The notes: generated from the sequence alone by a model not told the origin. Positions 1 through 11,379 are shown, numbered from the stretch's first letter. The stretch: 64,000 nt of DNA from Bubalus kerabau (GCF_029407905.1 NC_073637.1:56172501-56236500), one strand, 5' to 3'. Numbers and translations are program-made.

Positions 1-1408
1 ACTTAGTTACCATTCTCCAAGTCTTTGGGTATAAACAGCCTAGTTTGAAATCTAAGAGCCCCTAAGGTATGGACACCAGATCATTCCCCACTCGGCCTCT
101 CACTGAGAATGTAACACCTAGCCTCTGTCAATTGTAGGCTGATAAACAGACTCCTTTTATTTTCCAAGCATTTTGAGATCAGGCATTAGCATTAAAAAGT
201 TGCAATTTCAACAAGAGATACTGATGGGAATAAATATATTTCCATGAAATGCTGTTGGTTTAGACAGTCCTCATGGAATTTGTTCCATGATTTTTTATTT
301 CAAAATCAAAATCAAGGATATATATACTCTTAGTAACTCTTTAAGAACACATCCATTATCTAAAAGTATTTTATTTTGTTTTAAGCTTTAATTATCTTTT
401 ATATTAAAAAATGGTCACAGATTTATAATGTGCCTGACCAAAGCTGGAATATATTGAGAATGTTTTACTGAAAAATTCCAAAATTTATTTCTGTCTGATA
501 TGAAGTTCTTAATGTTCTACCTTACTGCATCTAGTGTATAGATATTTTAAAATCTAGACTTTTCATTGTATTAAAAAATATTTAACAGAACACTAGTGGC
601 TTTTACTAATATAAAAATGGAGTAACAAATTGACTCATTTCTCAGATTATTTTCAAGAATAAAATGTGTACTTTCTAAGAATCATGAAGAATATAATGTT
701 TCTTGCATTATTATATTTAATATATTTGTGCCTAAAGATAACAAACTAGTGTATTAAAATATTTTAAATGACAAATTAAGATATGATTAACCAGAGTGGG
801 AAGAATAATGCAGTTGAATATTCAGATACAGAAATTGTCTTCAAATCTGTCAGTTTTGTTTTTTGTTTCAGAGAAATCAGTGATTTTTGACAGGTGTGAA
901 TTGCAGCAATGATACAGTTTACCCCAGAACATTCAAATTGATTTTTAAACACAAGTGATTCATCTTTATTTTTAAACTAATGCATTTTCGTATTCTAGGA
1001 TAGTACTGAGATTTTCATGCAGGAAAATGACTTTGTGAAAAGAAAATGTATCATTTGGGAACTTAAATGCATAGTCAAATGCTAATGTGTAAATGTAATA
1101 CTATACACATAAAGTTGTTTTTTTTTTTTTTTTTCAAGAATACTGAGCCTGTATTCATTACACTTGAAATATCTAGGCACTTCTAAATGGTTTTATGACT
1201 GTAGATAAATTTTAATCATAAAAGGAGTTATGAGCCCTTCTAAATATAACATTGAACAATTTTATACATATTTACATGTATGCTTTTATTATTTTAAGAA
1301 TATCTTCTTCCTTTTATATTCCCACTTTATATGCCAGATTCTGTCTTTAACATTTATTCTAAAGAAATATGAAAGGGTTCAAATTTCTAATTGCCTATTA
1401 AATGTTCT
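1..1408. other. AT-rich sequence without recognisable gene or repeat
   Basis: Both strands are rich in stops and no family of coding or RNA gene is recognisable. A poly-T run lies at 1118-1134 and may be the tail of an unrecognised old retroelement on the minus strand. Confidence 0.6.
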
Positions 1409-1419
1409 AAGGCTAATTA

Positions 1420-1629
1420 GGGAACTTCCCTGTAGCTCAGAGGGTAAAGAATCTGCTTGCAATGCAGGAGACCCTGGTTCAACCCCTGGATCAGGAAGAT
1501 CCCCTGGAGAAAGAAATGGTCAACCCACTCCAGTATTCTTGCCTGGAGCGTTTCATAGATGGAGGAGCCTGGAAGACTCTAGTCCATGGGGTTCAAAGAC
1601 TTGGACACTACTGAAGCAACTTAGCACAC
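1420..1629 (+). mobile_element. Bov-tA SINE with perfect 11-bp TSD
   Basis: A tRNA-Glu-like head (1420-1495) is followed by the BovA body, recognisable by the cctggagaa...ccactccagtattcttgcctgga block and the terminal tggacactactgaagcaac. The duplication aaggctaatta at 1409-1419 and 1630-1640 brackets it exactly. A 135-codon frame starting at 1230 reads through it and is not a gene. Confidence 0.97.
1433..1485 (+). promoter_or_regulatory. Internal pol III A and B boxes of the Bov-tA head
   Basis: tagctcagagg (1433-1443) fits the A box and ggttcaaccc (1476-1485) fits the B box of a tRNA promoter. They sit in a SINE, not in a functional tRNA gene: the sequence continues into the BovA body. Activity is not implied. 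Confidence 0.75.
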
Positions 1630-1640
1630 AAGGCTAATTA

Positions 1641-2446
1641 ACGACCCTAAAAATTATAGAAGAAAAATAAAGAGCCTGCAGTTTGAATGTTTTTGTGAGT
1701 CATGTTTATTCTTTATTTTGTACATTGTTAAAAAATGACTCAGCAAAAACTTAGGATGTAAAGTGATTGTTGCTGTCACTTCATTTTTTATCTCTATATG
1801 TGGTTACTGCAGTAATGTAATTATATGGTATTGTTTTTTTGACAATTGCCATATCTAAAATCTAGTGTTTATCACTACTGCCATCAAACTATGAATATTT
1901 TTCTTGGGAAATATTCTCTCTGCTTCCTTAAGAAATAAATATTATTTATTTATGGTACAGATTAGATGAAAAAAATATGCTTAAGACTTAGAAACTGAGA
2001 ATATCTTTCCAAGCCTTATAAATATGGCATGGCAAAGGATCCTGTGAGTGATTTTGCAAGTCAAATGTCCTCAACTCCTCTTTCAGGAATAAAGGAATGC
2101 CTTCACAACTAAGTTGTATAACTTCTTGTCATAATTCTCAGAGGTTAACAGAGAAAAATCAGAACGGGGAAAGATATATAATTCAGATCTAGAATGAATC
2201 TTTGCTGTTAATCTAAGATATCTACCAAGAGTTAGGAAGAGACTGCTCTTCTATCAGAGCTAAAAAATGTACACATGATAAAAATAAACTCAATATGTCT
2301 CAAACTGATCACTACACAGACCTGGGACATTGTATTTTACACTACAATGTTTCAAATAATTATGTTTATTTAACACATTAGGAATTTCAGAAAATAAGGT
2401 AGAGTAAGGCAAAATAGGATTAGGAATTTAAGACCTCTCATTTTCA
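1641..2446. other. AT-rich sequence, nothing recognised
   Basis: No gene, RNA or repeat family recognised here. Confidence 0.5.
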
Positions 2447-2904
2447 TTTGGCTAAGGCTATGGTTTTTCCAGTGGTCATGTATGGATGTGAGAGTTGGAC
2501 TGTGAAGAAGGCTGAGCACCGAAGAACTGATGCTTTTGAACTGTGGTGTTGGAGAAGACTCTTGAGAGTCCCTTGGACTGCAAGGAGATCCAACCAGTCC
2601 ATTCTGAAGATCAGCCCTGGGATTTCTTTGGAAGGAATGATGCTAAAGTTGAAACTCCAGTACTTTGGGCACCTCATGCGAAGAGTTGACTCATTGGAAA
2701 AGACTCTGATGCTGGGAGGGATTGGGGGCAAGAGGAGAAGGGGACGACAGAGGATGAGATGGCTGGATGGCATCACTGACTCGATGGATGTGAGTCTGAG
2801 TGAACTCCGGGAGTTGGTGATGGACAGGGAGGCCTGGCGTACTGGGATTCATGGGGTCGCAAAGAGTCGGACACAACTGAGCCACTGAACTGAACTGAAT
2901 GCTC
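2447..2904 (+). mobile_element. BovB LINE 3' end (5'-truncated)
   Basis: The 146-codon frame at 2448-2888 is the C-terminal part of BovB ORF2 downstream of the reverse transcriptase core (motifs MYGCESWTVKKAEHRR and RRGRQRMRWLDGITDSMD). The element ends in the pentameric BovB tail (actga)n near 2890-2902. It lacks endonuclease and RT and so is dead on arrival. One residue is missing after SIL relative to other copies in this window. Confidence 0.95.
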
Positions 2905-2982
2905 AGTTCATAGGTCAACAGAACTGAAGCCGGCTCTCCTCTCAGCATCAAGACTCAAGTCAGGTCTTATATTTTATTTTGT

Positions 2983-3414
2983 TGTTGTTGTTTAGTCTCT
3001 AAGTCATTTCTGACCCTTTTGTGACTCCAGGGACTGTAGCCCACCAGGCTCCTCTGTCCATGGGATTCTCCAGGCAAGAATACTGGAGTGGGTTGCCGTT
3101 CCCTTCTCCAAAGGATCTTCCTGACCCAAGGATCAAACCCTCTTCTCCTGCATTGGCAGGCGGGTTCTTTACTGCTGAGCCAACAGCTGTGCTTATTCTC
3201 TCAGTCATGTCAAACTCTTTGCAACCCTATGGACTGTACCCCACCAGGCTCCTCTGTTCATGGGATTCTCCAGGCAAGAATACTGGATTGGGTTGCCATG
3301 CCCTCCTCCAAGGGATCTTCCCATCCCAGGGATCTAACCCAGTTCTCTCGCATTTGCAGGAGGATTCTTTACCATCTGAGTCACCAGTGAAGCCTGCTGA
3401 GCCAACAGAGAAGC
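2983..3414 (-). mobile_element. Bov-tA SINE, split by another SINE
   Basis: Antisense BovA body and tRNA head run from 2983 to 3186 and finish at 3409-3414 after an inserted SINE. Its own TSD is probably ttttatttgt-like: ttttattttgt at 2972-2982 against ttttattctgt at 3416-3426 (one mismatch). Confidence 0.9.
3187..3393 (-). mobile_element. Bov-tA SINE nested inside an older Bov-tA
   Basis: A complete antisense Bov-tA interrupts the host SINE within its head. The 15-bp duplication ctgctgagccaacag at 3172-3186 and 3394-3408 consists of host SINE sequence and is perfect, so the order of insertion is certain. Confidence 0.96.
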
Positions 3415-3426
3415 CTTTTATTCTGT

Positions 3427-3626
3427 GGTTCAAACTGTAAACAATCTACCTGCAATGTGAGTGACCTGAGTTCAATTCCTGGGTCCGGAAGATCCCCTGG
3501 AGAAGGGAATGGCTAACCACTCCAGAATTCTTGCCTGGAGAACCCCATGAAAAGAGGAGCCTGGAAGGCTACAGTCCATGGGATTGCAAAGAGTAGGACA
3601 TGACTGAGAGACTAATGCTTTCACTT
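3427..3626 (+). mobile_element. Bov-tA SINE lacking the first bases of its head
   Basis: It begins at ggttcaaactg, aligned to the ggctcagatgg of the Bov-tA head, directly after the 12-bp duplication cttttattctgt (3415-3426, repeated at 3627-3638). It therefore landed at the edge of the preceding SINE pair, re-using that SINE's target site. Confidence 0.95.
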
Positions 3627-3699
3627 CTTTTATTCTGTTAGTTGTGTTTAAAGTTTCCACTTCAATTTCAAGTCAGAAAATGGGTGGAATCCTTTATCA

Positions 3700-4062
3700 C
3701 AGCAATCCCCAACCTTCTTGGCACCAGGGACTGATTTCGAGGAAGACAATTTTTTCAAGGACCAGGGTGGGGTGGTGGGGGTGATTTCAGGATGATATAA
3801 GCACATTACATTTATTGTGCACTTTATTTTTATTTTGTGGCAATCTCAGAAGTTTTTATTGAATTTAAGATTAGGGTTCACACTCCTATGAGAGGCTAAT
3901 GCTGCCACTGATCTGACAAGAAGTAGAGCTCAGGCAGTAATGCAAGCCTTAGAGAGTGGTTGTAAATACAGATGAAGCTTGGTCACTTGCCCACTGCTCA
4001 CCTCTGGCTGTGTGGCCTGGTTCCCAACAGTAGGTTTATGGTGCGGGAGTTGGGGACCCCTA
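3700..4062. mobile_element. MER1-type hAT DNA transposon (non-autonomous)
   Basis: Inverted ends (cagcaatccccaacc and gttggggacccct) and an interior with ttgtgcactttattt and ggttcacactcctatgaga match the MER1/Charlie-derived family as I remember it. Flanks ctttatca (3692-3699) and ctatatca (4063-4070) are an 8-bp duplication with one mismatch, the length hAT transposases make. No transposase remains. Confidence 0.85.
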
Positions 4063-4070
4063 CTATATCA

Positions 4071-4394
4071 CATTTTGCAGCTATCATAACCTAGAGAAAT
4101 ATTGAACCCCCACAAAGACCTTTTAAAAATTAATGTAAAATCAAGCAAAAATGATACTTATAAATGAAAAAATATTTTCTGAAGTCATGTAAAAAATGGA
4201 TTGGCTATTTAGAGAAACAATGGAAACTCAGAAATCATTCTGTACAATAAAATCTATAGAAGCATGGACTAAGTAAATATTTCCACATTAAAAATGAAGT
4301 TCTGAACAGACAACAGACATAATAGACTATTTATAACTCTTTTGGAAGAGAAAGACTTTTCTATTCTTAGGATGCAATGAAAGAAACAATAATA
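4071..4394. other. AT-rich sequence, nothing recognised
   Basis: No gene or repeat family recognised. Confidence 0.5.
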
Positions 4395-4605
4395 GTTAAC
4401 AAGTAAATATTAATTTCTATGGAGTAGGAGCTACATCCTTTGTATAATATATTAATGCATTTTATCCCCATACAAACCCTACAAAGCAGGTATTACTATC
4501 ATCTTCACCTTATAGATGAAGAGATTAATGGGTATAAAGATTAAATAAATTATTTAAGTGACAGTTAATGGCAGAGGCACCTTCATCTCAGGAAGTCTAC
4601 ATCAC
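4395..4605 (+). repeat. MIR SINE fragment
   Basis: The order tgcattttatcccc, caaaccctacaaagcaggtattactat, agatgaagagattaa and gttaatggcagaggcacc follows the MIR core and 3' part. Diverged and without a visible TSD, as expected for an ancient mammalian SINE. Confidence 0.75.
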
Positions 4606-4744
4606 AATACATGTAAGGGGAAAAATTGGCCACGTTAAATCAGTATTGTTTGCACACACAAAAAAAGAAAATGATTGTGAAAATGTAAAAGAATATTATA
4701 AACATTTTTATTATATAGAAGTCCAGGCACTCCATTACCAACAG

Positions 4745-5056
4745 AATATGGACATACCTTGTTTTATTGTGCTTTGTTGTACTGAACTTTGCAGATATTG
4801 CTGTACTTTTCCCCCCACAAATTGAAGGACTGTGGCAAATCAGCATCAAGCAAATCTATCTTCCCCATTTTCCCCAACAATATTTGCTCACTTCATATCT
4901 CTGTATCACATTTTGGCAATTTTCACAATATCTCAAAAATTTTCCTTATTATCTTTGTTATGGTGATATGTGATTGGTGATTTTTATTGTTACTTTTACA
5001 AAAAGATTACAACTCACTGAAGTTTCAGATGATTATTAGCATTATTATTATTTAGC
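4745..5056 (+). mobile_element. Tigger1-like DNA transposon with internal deletion
   Basis: The left part (gacataccttgttttattgtgc, then cacattttggcaattttcac and gttatggtgatatgtgat) is the 5' non-coding end of Tigger1. At about 5000 it jumps to aaaaagattacaactcactgaag...gatgattattagcatt, the very end of the transposase region. About 2 kb of transposase gene is missing between. The 3' inverted repeat is not present. Confidence 0.8.
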
Positions 5057-5101
5057 TCTATACAGTCAGCAAAAACAAGACCTAGAGCTAACTAGGTCTA
5101 G

Positions 5102-5630
5102 ACTGACTTCCTTTAGGACTGACTGGTTTGATCTCCTTGCAGTCCAAGGGACTCTCAAGAGTCTTTTTCAACACTACAGTTCAAAAGCATAAATTCTTCG
5201 GCATTCAGCTTTCTTTACAGTCCAACTCTCACATCCATACATGACTACTGGAAAAACTGTAGCTTTGACTAGACGGACATTTGTCAGCAAAGTAATGTCT
5301 CTCCTTTTTAACATGCTCTCTATGTTTGTCAAAGCTTTTCTTCCAATGAGCAAGTGTCTTTTAATTGCATAACTTTTTAAAAATACCTGCAATGGACGTA
5401 CCTGAGGCGAAGAACTGACTCATTCTCAACAGACCCTGATGGTGGGAAAGATTGAAGTCAGGAGGAGAAGGGGACAACAGAGGATGAGATGGTTGAATGG
5501 CATCACTGACTCGATGGACATGAGTTTGAGTAGGCTCTGGGAGTTGCTGATGGACAGGGAAGCCTGGTGTGCTGCAGTCCATGGGATAACAAAGAGTCAG
5601 AGACAACTGAGTGACTGAACTGAGCTGAAT
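5102..5630. mobile_element. BovB 3' fragment with inverted 5' segment
   Basis: 5102-5370 is BovB antisense and 5401-5630 is BovB sense, ending in the gactgaactgagctgaa tail. The two parts are neighbours in the element: the outer edge of the inverted part is the position just upstream of the start of the sense part, with roughly 55 bp lost. A 30-bp filler (5371-5400) joins them. This is the geometry produced by twin priming during target-primed reverse transcription. Confidence 0.9.
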
Positions 5631-5714
5631 GAACAACTGGAATTTGAAATTAAAAATAAAACATGTATAATATGTCACCTTATCTGAAATACATGTAAAT
5701 ATAATAAAATGTGC

Positions 5715-6590
5715 CAATTTAATATAGGAAAAAATCTAAAGCTGAAAGGTCAAAAGAACTTAATAAATTAAGAGATATTACATGCATTAATCAGAAGACA
5801 ATGTCGTTAACGTGTTGATTCTTCCCGTCAATCTCAATACAATGCAAATCCCAACAAGCTATTTTATAAGTTATCAGTAAATATGTTTTAAAGTTTATAT
5901 GGAAAAACAAAATAGCCAGCACATTTATAAAAGGAGCAAAGTTGAACTTCAAGACATCTGAAACTATGGTAATTAAGACGATACAGACTGATGAAAGAAC
6001 AAGCATATAAATCAGTGCAGCAGAGTAGAAAGCTGAGAAATAGACACACAGATATAGTCAACTGATCTTTGAAAAAGGAGCAAAGAGAAGAAATGACAGT
6101 CTTTTAACAAATGGGCCTGGAAAATTGGATATCCATATGGAGACAAATGAATCTAGACATAGAATCTTTGATCTCCCTCACAATAACTCATAACCCTAGC
6201 TTTAGCATAAGGAAAATATGCCAATCAAAGGACATTCTACAGAATACCTGACTAGTACCTTTAAAAACTTTCAAGGTTATTTGAAACAAGGAAAATGCCA
6301 GAACTTCCACAGAGAAAGGAACATAAGAGACCTGACAACTAAACATAATATGTTATCCTACATAGGATCCTGGAACTGTAAAGGACAGTAAGTACAAATT
6401 AACGAAATCTAAAGAAACCATTAGTTCATAATAATGTGCTAATCTTGCTCATGAGTTTTCACAAAGATTTCTTACAAATGTAAAATGTTAATAACAGGGA
6501 AAACTGGGTTCTGGATATATGGGACCTGTGTACTCACAATTCTTCTACAATTCAAAAAAGTCCTACGAGGTACAGTTTAATTGAAAAGAA
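5715..6590 (+). mobile_element. Old L1 3' end (ORF2 remnant and 3' UTR)
   Basis: Diverged L1 ORF2 C-terminal sequence (for example tttatatggaaaaacaaaatagcc and aactgatctttgaaaaaggagc) is followed by a 3' UTR containing cataggatcctggaactgtaaaggaca and the atgtaaaatgttaataacaggg block seen in L1M-type ends. No open frame survives. Confidence 0.75.
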
Positions 6591-6690
6591 TGAAAGCAAG
6601 TGTAATAATGTCTCTGTGAGGATTGGATGAGATCATGTAGTAAAAAAGAGCTTGAACTAATATTATAAAGTTCCATACAAATGTACACAA
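6590..6690 (-). repeat. Probable MIR fragment, antisense
   Basis: ctctgtgaggattggatgagatcatgtag...aaagagctt resembles the reverse complement of the MIR core. Short and diverged. Confidence 0.45.
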
Positions 6691-7727
6691 TCTCTTGTAA
6701 GAAAATAATTTTCACTTACTTCTGGTTTAATATGTGTGTTAAAATGGGGACTCTTACTGGTTTCTGGATTAGTAGAGTTATAACTAAATTATGTTTACTT
6801 GATTCAAGAAGGAAGACTATATATATTCTAGAATTCTCATAGTATCCAATTGGTTGGTTCACAAAGGATTTTGAACATTAAAATTGTATAATATAATGAT
6901 TTGAAATTTGCTCTGGGAGAGAAGATTTGTCTTTAAAAATTATCTAATTAGCTAATGGACTGCTTTTATAATTTATGCCCACAAACAAAATGTTACACTC
7001 ATAAAGCTGAAATAAAGCTGGGATGTATTCTTATAAATTTCCCTTCATACAGTGCTTTAATCAATAATGTTCAGAATTCAGAGCTACCCTTAAATGTTTT
7101 TTTTAGAATAAGGAAGCCTTAATTTGGGTATACTTAAAGAGTTTAGATTTATGCATAATAAAAAATCCAAAACATAAAGAGTGGGGAATTATGTCCTTTC
7201 TAAATCAACTGCATTGTTTGAATTTTATCTTACTTTCAATGAAAATAAGCCACTCAGCGATAAATCAAGCAATTATTTGTAACTGACTCTCTTGATTTTT
7301 CTAAACTTTCTAACAAATGTTTATATTGAAAAAAGTAATATTCTTTTTTAAAAAAATTTGAAACCAGAAAGTTTGAATAGAACACCCAGTAAATTATTAA
7401 AGTGTTTAATATTTATAACTCTTGGCACTCATTGTGTATGGTATACTTGATCAAAGTGTAACTGTTGTATTTTTTTGTCTCTACCAAAATTGAAAATTTG
7501 TGTTCGTTCGTCTTTAATTAGTCAGTTTTCTTTACTTGCAAGGGCAGTGGTAGTTCATGTAAATCTTATTGATTAAGAGACTATTAATATTTAGAGATGA
7601 GAAAAAAATGTCTTTCAGTGGCTTAATTACTTCACATAATGATATAATATCGTTTGAGCTCAGATATTGTTGAGATGAATATGTTTATTAAAGAGAGAGA
7701 ATGGAAAAAGGAAAACAGTCATCACTT
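6691..7727. other. AT-rich sequence, nothing recognised
   Basis: No open frame or known family seen. T- and A-rich blocks near 7090-7110 and 7340-7370. Confidence 0.5.
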
Positions 7728-7773
7728 GACTACTTGTTAGGTGTCAGTACAGCAACCTGGAGCTTTCCCACAT

Positions 7774-7902
7774 GATGCTGCTGCTGCTAAGCTGCTTCAG
7801 TCGTATCCAACTGCAACCCCACGGACTGCAGCCTACCAGGCCCCTTCTTCCATGGGATGTTCCAGGCAAGAGTACTGGAGTGTGTTGCCATTGCCTTCTC
7901 CG
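7774..7902 (-). mobile_element. BovA SINE monomer
   Basis: Starts with the (gct)n-aagctgcttcagtcg end typical of BovA/BovA2 antisense copies and stops at ttgccttctcc. Flanking ttcccacat (7765-7773) and ttcccacgt (7903-7911) are its target duplication with one mismatch. Confidence 0.92.
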
Positions 7903-7936
7903 TTCCCACGTAATAGCTTACTGAATAATACCATAG

Positions 7937-8141
7937 GTGTTAGTCACTCTGCTGTGTCTGACTCTTTGTGACCCCATGGACTGTAGCCCACCAGGCTCCG
8001 CTGTCCATGGAATTCCCCAGGCAAGAATACTGGAGTGGGTTGCCATTCCCTTCTCCATGGGGTCTTCCGGACCCAGAGCTCAAACCTGGGTTTCCTGCAT
8101 TGTAGGCAGATTCTTTACCCTCTGAGCCACTAAGGAAGCCA
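7937..8141 (-). mobile_element. Bov-tA SINE
   Basis: Antisense BovA body followed by the tRNA head ending ctctgagccactaaggaagcc. The target duplication is eroded (ccatagg / ctataag). Confidence 0.92.
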
Positions 8142-8300
8142 CTATAAGAGGGAAGTATTATTGTTGCTCTTTTAAACAAGAGGGAACTGAGGCTTTGAAT
8201 CTGTAGATAAGTAACTGTGAGAAATTATGTAGCCCTTAGCATATAGTGAAGGCTCCCAAATTCTGGCAGGTCTGACTCCAGAATCCATCTGCTTCCTTCT

Positions 8301-9484
8301 ATTCAGCAAGTCATTATAATCATTGACTCTCTTTCTACCCTGTGACCAATCCTATAGTCCCAAAGCAAATAAAAATGTATAGGCCAATTTCCTATATGAG
8401 TAAAAATAGAAAAAGAATATTGTGCGACGACAGAGGTAGGCCTATATTGTAGTTATGGTGCCGCAAGCCAAGGAATACCTGGGACTTTCAGAAGCTGAAA
8501 GAGGAAGAAACTGAGCTCCTCAAATTTGTCACTTTATTGGCGCTAGATTGGTACCTTGCTTCTCAGCAGAATACTCCACAGACATATATTTTGAAATGCA
8601 TTCCTGGGGGTCACAGGTACCCTGAAGCTCTAGATGGGCCTTTACATGAAACATTTAGCTGCTTGTAAATCTATATGTAAGAACTTGAAACTGAATAATC
8701 TAGTGAAGTTTCCCTTTCTCTGATTTGAAAGTCAGTAAGTATATCATCAAGAGACTGAATCACTCTGGTACATTCTGGTAATAAATAGTAGGAAGACAGA
8801 TGGTTATAAAAAGACATTTAAAGTAGAAACTTGGAGGACAGTCATTTCAAAGTTCCTTTTTTCTGGATGTGACATAGTGGTCATACTTTATAAATCTACT
8901 ACAGTCATTTAGAATGTTCTTCTTACTTAAAAAAAAGTACAGATAGAAAGAAAGAGCAAACTAAGGAAAACATTGTGGCACAAATAGAAATAACATACTA
9001 AATAAAAGTTATGCATATTTATAAAAAAAAACAATGTTGAGGAAATGGTGATGAATGAGGTAATAAGTAACTAGAATGATAATCATACAAAATGTGAATC
9101 AGAGATAGTTGCAGTTGACTTCATATACATTGAGTCATCAGTGGGTATTGTATCATTTTTTTTTCCTACAGATTATTCAAGGAGAGACTTTAGGGAATAT
9201 TTGAAAATAAACATGTAAACATGATTTCAGTCTTCTTTTCTGGAGAAATAAGTCTGAGGACTTCTCCATACATCAGCCAGTAGTCAACACTAGATCCAAA
9301 AAATATAGCTAAGTTCTTTTTTTTTTTTCTCTTGCTTTGATATTTCCATGCAGAAACAATGATTGCATTCTTTACTAGATAGAAATCCAGTTATATAAGC
9401 ACTTTTTCTCTCTGCAATACTCTTGCCCATCTTTGCTTTCCATTTATTACCTGTTTAGATCTTCACTATCATCCCACAGTTGGG
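8301..9484. other. Mostly unassigned AT-rich sequence
   Basis: The stretch 8450-8520 (gccgcaagccaaggaatacctggga...cagaagctgaaagagg) resembles the interior of an MLT-type LTR, but too little is left for a call. No gene seen. Poly-T at about 9317-9329. Confidence 0.4.
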
Positions 9485-9494
9485 CTTTCTAAAT

Positions 9495-9710
9495 TATGTG
9501 CTCAGTCATTCAGTCATGTCTGACTTTTTGAATCCTATAAACCATTGCCTGCCATATTCCTCTGTCCTTGAGATTTTTCCAGGCAAGAACACTGGAGTGG
9601 GTTGCCATTTCCTCCTTCAAGGGATCTTCCCAACCCAGAGATTGAACTCATGTCTCCTGTGTCTCCTGTGTTGCAGGAGGATTTTTTACTGCTCAGTCAC
9701 TGAGAAAACC
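9495..9710 (-). mobile_element. Bov-tA SINE with perfect 10-bp TSD
   Basis: ctttctaaat at 9485-9494 and 9711-9720 frames an antisense Bov-tA. A short internal duplication (tgtctcctg twice, about 9652-9670) lies in the tRNA head. Confidence 0.95.
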
Positions 9711-9720
9711 CTTTCTAAAT

Positions 9721-10117
9721 CAAGAGGCATATAACTTACCCTCAGAGCCCATATCCAACAGCAGATTTACTGATACATCCTTTGGTTTCTCACCCTGATG
9801 GATGTCAAGGTATTACAAAGGTAAAGACTCACAGAACTGACCCTTATGCCTTGGTAATAGAATTAAATTTACAGTCAACTTTAATTTGCTTACATGGGGT
9901 GAATTTATGGGTCATGTCTTTAGAAATGTGATCTGTTGAATTCAATAATGTGTTCTATTTTAGACATTGATATTCTCCTTAGGTAACTTTATGCTCAAGA
10001 TTCTCAGATCAAACAAAAGAAAAGTGTTGTGAAGTGGAAAACATACGTACTTGCAAAACTGAATCCATTTCCATCCTCTCTTTGCTATTTTCTGACCCTG
10101 GAAACCCTTCTAGTAGT
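9721..10117. other. Unassigned sequence
   Basis: No gene or repeat family recognised. Confidence 0.45.
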
Positions 10118-10828
10118 TCATTTCAGTCACTCAATTGTGTCCGACTCTTTGTGACTCATGTCTGACTCATGTTCATCGAGTCTGTGATGCCATCCAATCA
10201 TCTTGTCCTCTGTCATCCCCTTCTCCTCCTGCCTTCAATCTTTCCCAGCATAAGTGTCTTTTCTAAGGAGTCAGGTCATTGTACCAGGTGGCCAAAACAT
10301 TGGCGCTTCAGCTTCGGCATCAGTACTTCCAATGAATATTCAGGATTGATTTCCTTTAGGATTGACTGGTTTGATTTCCTTGCAGTCCAAGGGACTCTCT
10401 GGAGTCTTTTCCAACACTACAGTTCAAAAGCATCAGTTTCAGCACTCAATTTTCTTTATAGTCCAACTCTCACATCCATACATGACTACTGGAAAGACTA
10501 TAGCTTTGACTACATAGACCTTTGTCAGCAAAGTAATTGTCTCTGCTTTTTAATATGCTGTCTGGGTTTGTCATAGCTTTTCTTCCAAGGAGTAAGCGAC
10601 TTTTAATTTCATGGCTGCGGTCAACATCTGCAGTGATTTTGGAGCCTAAGAAAATAAAGTCTGTCACTGTTTCCATTGTTTCCCCATCTATTTGCCATGA
10701 CATGATGGGACTGGATGCCATAATCTTAGGATTTTGAATGTTGAGTTTTAAGCCAGCTTTTTCAATCTCCTCTTTCACTTACATCAAGAGGCTCTTTAGT
10801 TCCTCTTCACTTTCTGCCTTCTAGTCAA
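10118..10828 (-). mobile_element. BovB LINE 3' fragment
   Basis: Antisense 3' UTR and C-terminal ORF2 up to just past the sequence encoding KEE.EKAGLKLNIQNPKIMAS. About 60 bp of 3' UTR present in other copies is missing near 10160, where gactcatg is duplicated. Interrupted by stops and frameshifts. Confidence 0.93.
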
Positions 10829-11175
10829 GTCCTTACTTAATTTCTTCTCCCATTCAATTCTCCAATTCAACACACTAATCTGACTTACTAATTCAACACT
10901 AAACCTTTTCACCACCTCTTTTGAATAAATAGTGTTTCAATCATCTATTCCAATTTCCTATGAGGCCAACAGTCAGAGAGTGATAAGGAATATGGTATGT
11001 CCAGCTCATATTATGTTTTCCTCATAATTTAGTGTCAGTAAAATGTGTACTTTGAGAGGAAAAAAAAAGTTATCAAATGAACAAAATCGATAAAGAACTT
11101 TACGTCCCAAACATTAATTGAATTTTTCAGAATGCTTTGGGTCTAAGTAAGTAGAGCCCAATATGGCATAGGTGT
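10829..11175. other. Unassigned sequence
   Basis: No gene or repeat family recognised. Confidence 0.45.
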
Positions 11176-11185
11176 CAAAATCAGT

Positions 11186-11379
11186 GAGCTTCCCTGCTGG
11201 CTCAGAAGGTAATGAATCTAATCCCTGAAATCCTTGGGTTGGGAAAATCTGGAGAAGGGTATGGCAACCCACTCCAGTATTCTTGTCTGCTAAATCCTGA
11301 GGACAGAGGAGCCTGGCAGGCTACAGTCCATGGGGTCACAAAGAGTTGGACACAACTGAGCAACTAAGCACAGCACAGG
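11186..11379 (+). mobile_element. Bov-tA SINE
   Basis: Head starts gagcttccctgctggctcag; about 15 bp of the head around the B box are deleted. Flanks caaaatcagt (11176-11185) and caaactcagt (11380-11389) are a TSD with one mismatch. Confidence 0.93.

Larger units (their letters stand above)
7728..8300 (+). repeat. MIR SINE split by two Bov SINEs
   Basis: Removing 7774-7902 and 7937-8141 (with their duplications) leaves a continuous MIR: gactacttgttaggtgtcag, ttcccacgtaatagcttactgaat, then gggaagtattattgttgctc, aacaagagggaactgaggct and ggtctgactccagaatcca. Confidence 0.75.

Noticed and set aside
5078..5099. Perfect 8-bp inverted repeat agacctag...ctaggtct with 6-bp loop
   Set aside because: Too short to mean much in 64 kb, and no U-run or promoter context follows.
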